Assembly (NCBI GenBank): GCA_026874595.1
Contig: CM049313.1
Span: 72,038,659 to 72,102,658, forward strand
From: Sipunculus nudus
Taxonomy: Eukaryota > Annelida > Sipuncula > Golfingiida > Sipunculidae
Direction of reading: 5' to 3'
Length of the DNA stretch: 64,000 nt
The position numbers were made by a program, and so were the translations under genes. The notes below the pieces were generated by a model. The model had not been told where the DNA came from. It made no database searches and saw only the letters and a program-made list of their open reading frames with translations. How positions within the stretch are numbered: position 1 is the first letter of the stretch; each line of letters begins with the position of its first letter. Below are positions 1 to 10,547 of this stretch, piece by piece.

Positions 1-131
1 TATTCATAAGTCTCCTCTTCTAAAGATTTTTTTTATTATAGTATATTTATCTTCTGATTTTAGTTTTTTTTTGGCAGATGACATAAGATGCTCAAGCAGA
101 GAATCGACAGAAGACTCCAGCGAAGGGAAAA

Positions 132-134
<3 letters not shown>

Positions 135-181
<47 letters not shown>
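135..181. repeat. (TC)n microsatellite
   Basis: An uninterrupted TC dinucleotide run of about 23 repeats. Confidence 0.97.
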
Positions 182-183
<2 letters not shown>

Positions 184-1707
184 CACACATGTAGAAACAC
201 ACGTACACTAACAGATTTACATTACACATCAGTTTAAAACAAATAATGGCTTCTGTATACTTTAATTCATATAATTTTATTTCACACGATGTATCTATAA
301 TTTATCGCAAATATACAGACGATGATATAAATAATAATATGTTTGGACATAAGATTTGACTGTTATCACAAATCACAGAATATCTGTAGGAATAACATAT
401 ATGAGAGCAAAACAATCACTGAACTCCCGCGAGAATACCAGCTAACTCTCTCGCATGGTTCCATGGCAACCACATGCAGTAGACCATCACGTGAACTTAC
501 CCTGTACTAGTTTATATGTCACCTTATTTATGTTGGTATTGATTGCATAATGCTTTATGCGTCCAGTTTTGTTTAGGTTTTACTTACTTCGTATGGCACT
601 GAACAAAAGTGAAAGTAAATTCCATGATTTAGAGAAAATGGGTGTCACGTTTTGACACAAACCAGATTCCCCTGTTTTACTTTGTTATTGGGGGCAAACA
701 TAATAATTCCTGCATGTGTGTAAAAGTACATTGAAAACTGTTCCATATGAGTGAAGAACTTTCCAGATAGGGCCAACCCATCCACTATCAAAAGAAAATG
801 TGCAGCATTTATCTAATAGCCATTCAGTGGCTGTGACAATTACCCAGCTGATATGATGACATACTGGCGATGTAATTGGTGCATCAGTTGTAATTTTGGA
901 ACTGCTATCTTTAACAGATATATAGCATGGAGATATATAGTAAATATTTTAAAATCTTGTGATTCCCGATATATCTTAATATTTCATCCCTGTACAAGCT
1001 CTCAACGAGTTCAATGCGTATAAGCGGAAATTTAATAAAATAAAAGATATTACAATAAAATATGCTAATGAAGCTGAACGTCACTGAATGTGACGTCATT
1101 AATATAACTTCACTGAGAGTACGCCACGTAAACAGTTCTGAGGGCTCAATAATCTCAACATAAACAGACCAAAGACACTAAAATACAGACTTCACCTTTG
1201 CGTTATCTTTATTAGATGATCAGTCATTAATCGATAATCGAACCAGGCCTGCAATAATCGATTGATATCAGTTAATACCTTCCGAGTCATTTTTTTTATG
1301 TTTTTGGTCTCCAAATTACAGATGAACAGAGAGTTTTCGGAGACTTCAAACCTCCGTCAGGATTATCCTCAAGCCACCCGCAAACACTGGTCAACAGCTC
1401 TGTTATAATGAAACTTTTTTATGTTGATCCATATTACCTCCAAAATGTAATGGGTTGTTCCTTGGGTGTTTCCCTCTTGTATAATATATATATTTGCGAT
1501 CTATAACAGGCTATACCGGTGACTCTTTCCCTCTCTTTCTCACTGTCACCCTATGTTGTATGTTTGCTTGCAAATGCGTGTTGATTGATATATATGACAC
1601 ACCTGACCTCTCTATAACCTCCCTCTCATTTCATAATGTAACTTTAACGCAAACAAAATGGCCGGAAACGTCAACAACTAAAAAATATAGCTCTTAATTC
1701 TACAGCA

Positions 1708-2032
1708 ATGTGTGTATGTGTACATGTATAATGTGTGTATTTGTGTGTATATATGGAATGTGATAATTTGTGTGTATGTGTATATTGAATATGTGTGTAT
1801 AGGTGTTTATGTGTATTTTGTATATGTTTTTTATGTGTCTGTGTGTATTGAATATGTGTGTATATGTGTATATGGAATATGTGTGTATTTGTATGTGTAT
1901 TTGGAATGTGTTTATGTGTATGTGTATATTGAATACGTGTGTATTTGTGTGTATGTGCATATGGAATGTGTGTATTTACGTGTACGAGTATTTTGAATAT
2001 GTGTGTATTTGTGTGTAAGTGTATATGGAACA
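1708..2032. repeat. GT-rich minisatellite, about 25-33 bp units
   Basis: Imperfect units each carry a GAATATGTGTGTAT-like core followed by a variable TGTGTAT spacer. Spacing between cores varies from about 25 to 33 bases. The His/Thr- and Tyr/Val-rich open frames on both strands here reflect the repeat and are not genes. Confidence 0.85.
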
Positions 2033-2295
2033 TTCTGTACAAACAACATGTAAGTTTGCTGGGAAACATATAACTTAGTTCTCAGCAGTATTTGTATAAC
2101 AGCGTGACATTTGTTTCAGGCATCATTAGCAAACAGGCGGACAATGTATACATGACGATCATCGTATCGACACCAGACTGGTTGCTTCTTCGAAGCGATG
2201 CAGGCATAATTAAATATGAACAAACTCTATGTTTTCAACATAATAATACTTTTACTGCAAGTGAAAAATAAGAAAAGCTTTGTATTAGTTCTCAC

Positions 2296-2349
2296 CCTGG
2301 ATACTGCACAAGTCGTATGAATCTGTTACATCAGGATCGTACAATATGT
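2296..2349 (-). other. SKOR exon 6 downstream of the stop (3'UTR, or coding in another frame)
   Basis: The 54 nt between the TGA and a consensus donor (CCAGG|GTGAGA) read as 3'UTR in the frame inherited from exon 5. In the phase-2 frame the same stretch reads NILYDPDVTDSYDLCSIQ without a stop. No downstream exon could be identified between 1 and 2295, so the transcript end is unresolved. Confidence 0.45.
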
Positions 2350-2417
2350 TCATGTGTTCAACCGACTTTTTAGAGCTTCTATCTTGGAGGTAAAAATCTG
2401 CAGCGCGGCCTTGGCTT
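2350..2417 (-). CDS. SKOR: SKOR last coding segment (exon 6) with stop codon
   Basis: After an acceptor TTTATACTTTCAG, the phase-1 frame encodes EAKAALQIFTSKIEALKSRL, then NT and TGA at 2350-2352. The leucine/isoleucine spacing suggests a short C-terminal coiled coil, a plausible ending for a SKI-family protein. The spliced product would be about 630 residues. The exon appears to continue to a GTGAGA donor after 2296, so the stop would lie 54 nt before a possible 3'UTR junction. A second frame (phase 2) is open through the whole 122-nt exon, so an alternative C-terminus cannot be excluded. Confidence 0.68.
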
Positions 2418-2785
2418 CTGAAAGTATAAAGAGAAATCAAATAATACTTGTGTTATATAACAAGCTAGGTGTGTACTTATTTCTATTTCATGTGCAACTT
2501 TTAAAAATTGCAGTGGGTTTAGGTAAATAATGAATTATACGTTATGTATTTATTAATATAATCAATATATGCTGTCAAATTGTATCACCACAATTAATTA
2601 ACAATTTAATTATCATAAGAAAATGTGTCTACATGAGCTACTGTTAAAATATAATGTAGTATATTAATGGTTTTCTGTAAAATTCTAAAAAAAATTCGAA
2701 AATGTTAGTAGTATTACAAGTATTAAACTTTTTAAATTATTAATCCTAGTGTTTAAATACAATATAAAGTGGTATATGTTCTCAC
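2418..2785 (-). other. SKOR intron between exons 5 and 6
   Basis: 368 bases of AT-rich sequence bounded by GTGAGA and TTTCAG. Nothing else was recognised. Confidence 0.68.
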
Positions 2786-2845
2786 CTTGAATTTTGCTGA
2801 GAGTGTCGTTCGTGAGGGTACCTGAGGCCGCAGGAAGCAGGCTGT
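2786..2845 (-). CDS. SKOR: SKOR coding exon 5
   Basis: This 60-nt exon is flanked on the minus strand by a good acceptor (TTCTTTATTTCAG) and a GTGAGA donor. In phase 1, continuing from exon 4, it encodes DSLLPAASGTLTNDTLSKIQ and returns to phase 1. It is a symmetric, frame-preserving exon. It is weaker evidence than exons 3 and 4 because this short piece is open in all three frames; the case rests on the two splice sites and the phase match. Confidence 0.72.
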
Positions 2846-3772
2846 CTGAAATAAAGAAAAGTACGGACTATATATTTGTTTAACAATGCTTAGTAATTAG
2901 ACCATTTTTCTGCATGCAGTTAATTGTGTTCATACATGCATGTATACCGCATGCAGGGTCTGGGTAGGCAAACGTTTCGGACTATGACGATTTCCATGGG
3001 AACGAGGATCTTTTGGTGAGGTATATAAATGAGTAAATAGAATTCCATGGTTCAGCTGCATGGATAAAAACTTACCCATCATATGGAAGCTTATCGAATG
3101 TCTTCAGGTGTCAAATGTGCTCTTATGGTTGGCATTCTTTTATAAGTTGGACGTTGAGACAAGGGGCGGTTACATGCAGGCTCTTATATATATAGAAAAA
3201 GGGGTTCAACACCCTTGCACAGAAAGCAAGCGTCCGTTTCATCCCCTCATGTTCACCTGTTTTTGCAACAAAATTTTTATTAGTTACATTTTAAAGGGAA
3301 ACAATTAAAGTGGAGAGTAGAGGATTAAAGGACCTAATTTTCAACAAATCAAATGAATACCTACCTTACACCTTATTTAACATACAGAATTATTTGAAAA
3401 TATGAGAAATCAGTCTACTTTTTACAAGATATCAGACCCACTTATGGCGGTCAAGGTCATTGGCCACATGCAAAAACAGCCTCAACTGACAGCTGCTGAT
3501 TGGGTGATCTCATGTAAACATTCTAAAAAATATAACCAGCTTAAACAAAGATGGCTCCTTATAAAGGGGACACATCATATCTGCAAGATCATGGTGAGGA
3601 GACTAAAATGTTGTGAAACATTAACGGGGGATTTATTGTAAAATTCTTAATTGCCATATTAGGTAATTGTCACTTCCATATGTTGTTTTCTTGGAATTTA
3701 TTGAAAAATATAAACTTTTAAAAAAATCATCTACAAAAAACAGGTGGACAGTAGGTGGTGAAACAGACTATA

Positions 3773-3774
<2 letters not shown>

Positions 3775-3817
<43 letters not shown>
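3775..3817. repeat. (AT)n microsatellite
   Basis: About 21 uninterrupted AT repeats adjoining the left end of a dispersed repeat. Confidence 0.97.
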
Positions 3818-3819
<2 letters not shown>

Positions 3820-3824
3820 CCATC

Positions 3825-4178
3825 CCCAATATCTGTATCCGCATGTTTTTTTTTATGGGATAATTGTTCATACAAGTGAAGCGTATAAACATTTCTGACA
3901 CAGATTGCAGGGGCTATTCCGCCGAACTGAATTCGTATGTGACAAATAATCCAAAAGTTGACAAAACAGGGTACCGGTACAGCGTTAACGACTTTTTCAT
4001 CGCCTTAGAACTGATCTTGATCTAGGCAAGCAAGTTGATGACGTCAGTCATTTGAAGGTGACAGCAAAGACCATTGTGACGTCCTTGTGACGTCATTGTT
4101 GTTAAACAAATACCATACGCATCCACAGACATGGAAAGTGTACTATGGAGGAATCTATACTGTCCAGCTGTGCCTAGC
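3825..4178 (+). repeat. Dispersed CRE-bearing repeat, copy 1
   Basis: This stretch aligns by eye with the reverse complement of about 34395-34765. Shared blocks include CTGTATCCGCATGTTTTT, ACAAGTGAAGC, GATGACGTCAGTCA and AGACATGGAAAG, in the same order and similar spacing. It carries CRE-type octamers TGACGTCA at 4039-4046 and 4088-4095 and TGACGTCC at 4077-4084. The element class is unknown. Confidence 0.78.
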
Positions 4179-5852
4179 CGTGACAACCCGGCTCAGTAGG
4201 CAATCGGATAATTGGGCTGGTAGGCCTACTCGAGTCGTGATACTAGTAAAATGGAGGAATGTATCGCAGTGGTCTTGCATCTGGTTGCATTCATATTGTG
4301 GTAAACAGCCCATAATCTCAATATTATGCTTGAAATGGCGAATAAACACAATAGTATATAGGGGAGCTCGCAACCCAAATTGAAACACCGTCTCCATGGA
4401 CACGGGTCATTTCCTGTGTCGCCTGCAAGTTGACTGCGTCCTGTTACCCGTGCGAGCCATGCTTGTGTTCATGCGGTCATAAATTCAACAAACATGCCGA
4501 GGGGTTTACCAATGTGCTGGGTTAAACAGGAACTTTTCTCGCTCATATTAGGTATTATTAGAAAGTACACAAAAATGCTAACGAATGGTCTGGTTTATGT
4601 TGATTGACAGTGTACCTGTAGCCCATGAAGCGTTTTCAGAAATGACGAAAATATTTGCATCTTCATAAGGCCTTATAATGCGATCCTCAGACGTAGATGT
4701 CATGACACTCTGGCGCTAGTAATCTGGCCGTAATGCCAGAGGGTCAATATGACGCTAAGCTGTGCAGAGAGGACGCCATCCACGGTCCATCAGCGTAAAA
4801 ACGCACAAGAGTCGCAAAGTATATATTACTACGGTAGGCCTGCTTTACAAAAACTGTATATGTAATATAGGAGGAAGGGTATTTTAAAGAATATTCTTAG
4901 AATAATTATCGCGAAAAAACTTGCGGAAAAGGGTTTCGGACGGACTTTAGACTTTTTACATAACTGTATTGTTCTATTTCCTTGACTTTTCGGGTGGATA
5001 CAGTTGGCCGGAGCGTGCACAAACTGCCCCTCTCTAAATCCGCCCCTGGATATCGACAAAAAAAAAGATCAAATGTATTTAGACACCTTCAAGCTAGATT
5101 ACGGAATCTGTGTAAGGATAGATCACCACTCCCGAACCACAATAACGGCATCAGCCACACACTGAGAGACGGTCTGCCTAACATATAATTTTGACAGATG
5201 TGGATTTGGGATATACCTATGTGCTGAAATAACAATGCATTTTAAAGCACTGAACATGAAATTTAATGGATTGAAAATAAAGTATAAAAATACCACCATC
5301 CCACTTGATGCACTTTAAGCAAAGCAGTTATAACATTTATGTATTATTATTATTGTAAATTTTGAAGTTGATCTCACAAATAGCTATACGCAAAACATAT
5401 TCTCCGTTTGTATGGTTCACCTTTTCTACCTTTAATTCACATAAAAAAAAACTTACCTAAAAACTAAAATAATGAGCTAAAATGAATAATTAATATTGAC
5501 CTGGCCGAAAAGTCCTCCGATGCAGAAACGACTGTCCGTAACGTCCTAACCCGGAATGCCCTATGAATGTATTATATACTCCGAAACGTTCTTTTATCAT
5601 ATGGAAGTGTCATGATGCTTTTCATGACTTTCTCTTTGAATGTATAAATGACTGATGTTGATCTGTTTCTGGGTGTTCTGTACTATTTTCATAGATCTGG
5701 TTCCCTGTATTTTTATGTAAAGAAAGCATTACTTGAGTCAATGGAACTTTTAAAAAGGAATGTGTTGCATGTAGGCATCACTTGTGGTTTAACTTTTACA
5801 CAAGATTTTATGTACTTTTGCACCCCGCCGACACACACGAATTATTTCTTAC

Positions 5853-5930
5853 CTAGAGACGCTGGGTCGGGGCCCTCTTTCAATGTGTTGTCTAGCTGAA
5901 CGAGTTCACTAATCTCTCTGCTGACTTCAT
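5853..5930 (-). CDS. SKOR: SKOR coding exon 4
   Basis: This 78-nt exon is open only in phase 1, exactly the phase left by exon 3; the other two frames contain stops. It reads DEVSREISELVQLDNTLKEG followed by PDPASLG, a probable amphipathic helix. The donor is G|GTAAGA at 5847-5852. The acceptor ATTATTCAG sits directly against a long (AAT)n microsatellite, so the usual pyrimidine tract is replaced on the transcribed strand by TTA repeats. The length is a multiple of three and both ends are phase 1, so skipping it would keep the frame. Confidence 0.83.
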
Positions 5931-5933
<3 letters not shown>

Positions 5934-5987
<54 letters not shown>

Positions 5988-6029
5988 CATCATCATCATC
6001 ATCATCATCATAATCATCATCATCATCAA
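5934..6029. repeat. (AAT)n then (CAT)n compound microsatellite
   Basis: About 18 AAT units (5934-5987) run into CAT units (5988-6029) with one interruption. The array abuts the acceptor of SKOR exon 4 with no spacer. Confidence 0.97.
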
Positions 6030-6329
6030 CAAAATAATCATTATCATTATTATAATTATAAGTTTAATAATACGATATCAATAATAATTGTATATATTAT
6101 TACAATCAAACTAAGTGACAATTTCTTCATTTTCGTCCGATAACCTTACTCACTAAGATCACCTCATCAACATGAATCTCTGCACACCCGGAATTTTCAG
6201 GACATTGGTCATGATCACATTTATAGTGATCAGCATCAACAGATAATCTTCGAAATAGTCACATCATTCTTAAAGTAATTACAATCACGCTTGTATATAT
6301 AACCAGTTATGTTAATATAATTTTATATA

Positions 6330-6510
6330 GTGAAACCTGTGTTATAAGATATGCAGTGGGACTGCCTTAAAGCGGTCTCAATTCACAGGTGGTCTTATTA
6401 GACAGGTCAGTTATAACAAATGTGAATGCTTTCCGTTCACTCTAGGGTGGTCTTAGTAGACAGGTGGTGCTGTTAGACAGGTGGTCCACCAGAAGGTTCC
6501 ACTTAATATT
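6330..6510. repeat. Dispersed repeat with 17-bp internal period, copy 1
   Basis: It starts with AACCTGTGTTATAAGAT and contains repeated units such as GGTGGTCTTAGTAGACA and GGTGGTGCTGTTAGACA, 17 bases each. A diverged copy lies at about 16.83-17.01 kb, sharing AACCTGTGT, TCTTATTAGA and TCAGTTATAAC in order. Confidence 0.7.
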
Positions 6511-8568
6511 GATGTGAGTTAGGTAGCGTGTAAATTGTAGTTTTCTATAAATATTACTCTAAAATCTTGACTTCAAAAGAGTTGACATAATTAGTGGCGA
6601 TAACACAAGCACAAATGATAAAACTAAAAGTGGAGTCGTGGCAATTCGCGTTATTTCGCAGGTGGCTTTGTTCTAAAGCTCACATGTGAACCGATTAGGT
6701 GAACGTGACAATGTGCACATGGAAACACACGAAATTTTAATTGAGATATTGGCGGAGGGTTGTAGGCTTCAGCTACATATCTAGTTAAAATTTATATCCA
6801 GTTATTCTGCATCTGTATAATTTACATACTGTAATGAGAACTGAACAGCACTTCAGCATTATACCCCTTCGTCTGCCCTGGTGATATAACAGGGGTGAAG
6901 CCAGGATTTACCAAAAGGGGTTGCGTGGGATGGTTTGGTAAATGGTATATTTATATATATTTGTGAATGCGCGAGTATACATATGTTTGTGTGGATGGTC
7001 GAGACTGAAATGGAAGAAAATTCAATATTCTGCCGAGAAGCAGCCTAGAATTCCAATAATCTTGTAACTAAATTTATTTGTTTTTAATCTTTTTAATCAC
7101 AACATATAAGGAATTTAGACTGGGTGAATAGTGTTTGTTTGTTATTAGTGCGAGATGCATGATTCCTTATGACTGGTTGCCTATAGTTGTCTCATTATAG
7201 ATGTAATGTCATTACTAATGAATATTTCATGTTCTGTCAACTATTTCCCTACAATATTTGAAAAGTTTATCTTCAATATTACATGCAAAGTTGAAAGGGG
7301 GGGGGCCTGCGGCTTCCCCTGGCTACGCCCCTGCATGAAATCGAGTTCTTTACGACTCACCCGGCTCACAACTGCTTTGATCCGCTGCTTGTATGTTATT
7401 GTTATTCTTCACTTTTTCTCTGTCCTCTGGGGCTTCTGTTTCTCCTGTGCACATTTCACCAAAAATATTCTTTATTGTTTCAGAAGGTTAAGGAAAGCAG
7501 ATTGAATAAGTGTACTATATGTATTCTTAACATACCCATTAAAAAAAAGGAAAGTTTTAAGTTATATGTGCTATAAAATATATTTTGTTGAAAAATATAA
7601 TTTGATGACCAGTCCACGTATTGATTTTATCTTCGGCATTACGTTTCCTGATTATACATAAAAATCTTACTATTATATATATATGTGAGAGAGAGAGAGT
7701 ACAAAGAATTTGTTAGGAAAAAAGTTCACAAAAATTCTGGGTATAGGTTTGATATAAGGAACAATGGAATTGTATCAGTGGAAATTGATTCAAATGGGTA
7801 CAAGAGACATATATTCATGACAGTTGTGTAACTGACAGATGCGTATATTGATAGGAAACATTAACAGGTTTGAGGGACATGATCACGTTATCCTGATACT
7901 AAAAATCAATATCTGTGTGAATGCAGGTTGTGCCCATGAGTGCGTATATATAAGATTAAACTGTATATATAATAAAATAAGATATAATATTATATAATTC
8001 ATTGTAAGATATAAGAATTATTAATAATAAAAAATGCTTTTAAATACGGTGTTGTCATAATCAATTGCAAGATATAAGAAAGATTTCATTTATCAGTTGA
8101 TAGATGATAGTTTATCAGAAGATAGATAATTTCCAGGAGAATATAGTTAAAAGGGATCTGAAATTTTATAATTCATAGAATATACAAGAAAATAATTTGA
8201 GGAATATGAAATTTTATAATTCATAGAATATACAAGAACACAATTAAAAAAAAAACGAATATATATTTAATACAAATAAAATGATTATCAGAAATGAAAT
8301 GGCAATCTGCGAACATATTAAATCAAGATATATATTAAAAGATATAAAATATATATAAAGATATCACAACATAAATGATATAATGAAAATAAATAATGCA
8401 CTCAAGTTATAAAAAATAACTGCCCGAATGAAGGTATTAAGGTGTATGGAAAGATAAATAAATTAAAAGACAATGCCAGCTAAAAGTATGTAGACCCTAT
8501 GTGAATATGTTAAACATAAAAAGAAACGAAATTCTAAAGAGAAATATACTTATAATCTAAGAATTCAC

Positions 8569-8647
8569 CTTTGTTTTCGTCGTGCTCCTCTATTTCCGGT
8601 TCCGGTTCCGGTGACGGGCTCTCTAGTTGCGCCAGACTTTCCCTCTG
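8569..8647 (-). CDS. SKOR: SKOR coding exon 3
   Basis: This 79-nt exon starts in phase 0, matching the phase-0 end of the large exon, and encodes 26 residues plus one base. It begins QRESLAQLES and continues with an acidic, proline-rich PSPEPEPEIEEHDENK. It is bounded on the minus strand by an acceptor TTTATTTCAG (to 8648) and a donor G|GTGAAT. The acceptor is a tandem CAGCAG, so a one-glutamine-shorter variant is possible. The composition continues the acidic SEPEPD character of the preceding exon's end. The call rests on splice signals, phase and local coding character, not on a remembered orthologue. Confidence 0.83.
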
Positions 8648-10547
8648 CTGAAATAAATACAAAATTAACTTAAGGATGGGAATTCCTGTATACGTTTTTA
8701 ATTAGGATGATATATATAAGAATATCAATAATGAAGTTTGTATTTGATACATTTTATTGTTTTTTGGTCAGCTTAGAGTGAGCCCACAGAAGCGTTGCGT
8801 GACTTAATCTTAGTGACTTTATATATGACCGGTGTCACACACATTAGAATATTTATCTCTTAACGTTCTCTCTGTTAATTAACTTCTGAACTTACACGTG
8901 CATGCGACCTTAATTGTGTTGATATAATGCCGTTACTTTGATATTCTTGTTATATATGTGTGTCTGTTATTATACAATATTGATAAACACATTGACCTGT
9001 AAAATATTGGATATCGGATGTAACCGAGATCGCGGATGTGACAGGAAGTGAAAAAAAACTACATTAATTTTTAATATATGATTAAAAAAGATGATGTGCT
9101 GAAAATATTCATAATGAAATCAACTTTATAAAGTAAAGTATTTCCGTTTCAGTATTAATAAAGACTGGTAAGCTGAGACCAGAATTTATTATTAATTGCG
9201 CTCTGAGGTATTTATAAACATACAATGGTATTCTCACCCAGTCAAATGAAAGTGTTCGTGGAAACAACTACAGACCACCCCTTGCCATACACATGAATAA
9301 CTCAGAGACGTGGCTTTTTTAAAGCTGTTATAAAGCTTTATTCAGCCTTGTTAAACTCGGTATATACAAACAATTAATGAGTGGCAATATCAATTTTTAA
9401 ATGAAACACAATGCCGAATTAAGAATACCAAACACAATTTTAAGATTAATATATAAAAAATAATGTATGTGTAAACCCCCTTTTAAAATCATGTTTATTC
9501 AGAAGGCCAAATTTAAACAGTTGTCCTTGTCTTAAAGTGCGCATGCTCCGGTGGATTAACTGCAGTGAACATAAATCATACAGGTATTATAAACCAGTGA
9601 CCATAAAAACATGAAACAACACACATGATCTAATGATCCTGGTAAACCAGTGTTTTGAATTGTTTTGAAACAATTACAATAGGAATCAACGAACACAGGC
9701 AGCGAATGAAGAACTCGTGATCATGGACTAATCGTGAGAGCAGCTTCTTGTTATGGTTACATAATTGACAGGAATTAAGTGTTGTGAGTTGATGACAAAC
9801 ATAATTATTTATTTAAAAAAATGTTTGTTTTTTGTCAACATGCAGCTTATTTTGGTTCTAAACATAACAACTAAAAGAATCTTAACTGAAAGTACACCTT
9901 AAACAAACCTCGCGGATGTTCCAATAACAAGGGAATAAAAGTTGAAATTATAATCACGGTGTTAAACCAGGTGTCTTTAATTAAACAGAGCGGTATCGAT
10001 ATATAAGAAGAATATGATAGTAAAAAGCACAATTAGGTATTGTGCAGTGAACTTAAATATATTGTGTATGTACACAAGCCATATTTACATTACACATAAA
10101 ACAATAACGACACATTGACATCACATATATACACCCAACCTAACCGGCTAACCCACACCATAGGTTAATCAATAGTATAAACAACTGTAACTTTAAACCA
10201 TGTATATACAGATAGTATCCTTAAGAGATGGAACAGGGGTACACAGACTTATACAACAATAACAACACGCATCATATATATAGGCTAAACCTAACCTAAC
10301 GGGCTAACCCACAGCATAAGGCAATCAATAATATAAACAACTGCATGTAACTAAAACCATGTATAAATTACATGGTAGTATCATTCAGAGATAGAACGGG
10401 AAGGCAGACAGGGGGTAAAGTCTTATAACTCAAGCAACATCACGGGTGATGTATCAGCAGTCTGCTCTTTATGGTAATTTGATAAAAACTTTTGACAAAT
10501 ATAAAAAGAACAGTAAACAAAAATGTAATTATGTAGGCCCCACTCAC
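8648..10547 (-). other. SKOR intron between exons 2 and 3
   Basis: 1.9 kb of AT-rich non-coding sequence. Its main structure is a diverged tandem duplication at about 10136-10430. The open frame that continues from exon 2 to 10440 lies in this intron. Confidence 0.75.
10136..10430. repeat. Diverged tandem duplication, about 153-bp unit
   Basis: Two copies start at about 10136 and 10289. Both contain AACCTAACSGGCTAACCCACA, then ATAAACAACTG, AACCATGTATA and AGAGATRGAACRGG in the same order. The copies differ by substitutions and small indels. Confidence 0.82.

Larger units (their letters stand above)
1..2295. other. Region beyond the visible 3' end of SKOR; no gene recognised
   Basis: This is AT-rich sequence with a (TC)n microsatellite near the left end and a GT-rich minisatellite at 1.7-2.03 kb. 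The longer open frames at 1.67-2.07 kb are by-products of the minisatellite. It may hold the 3'UTR or a terminal exon of SKOR, but I could not place a polyadenylation signal with confidence. Confidence 0.6.
2846..5852 (-). other. SKOR intron between exons 4 and 5
   Basis: About 3 kb of non-coding sequence. It contains an (AT)n microsatellite at 3775-3817, a dispersed repeat bearing CRE motifs at about 3.82-4.18 kb, and a relatively GC-rich stretch from 3.9 to 5.2 kb. Short open frames here showed no recognisable product. Confidence 0.7.
5931..8568 (-). other. SKOR intron between exons 3 and 4
   Basis: About 2.6 kb of non-coding sequence with the microsatellite at its acceptor end, a dispersed 17-bp-period repeat at 6.33-6.51 kb, and very AT-rich DNA from 7.5 to 8.55 kb. 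A 32-bp direct duplication sits at 8159-8190 and 8207-8238. Confidence 0.72.

Noticed and set aside
1671-2069. His/Thr-rich 132-codon frame on the minus strand and Tyr/Val-rich frames on the plus strand
   Set aside because: Pure translation of the GT-rich minisatellite; frames overlap on both strands.
10440-10547. Hydrophobic, membrane-helix-like C-terminus of the SKOR open frame (about 35 residues)
   Set aside because: It follows a consensus GTGAGT donor and is AT-rich intron read-through; a membrane tail is not expected in a nuclear SKI-family protein, and phase-matched exons exist downstream.
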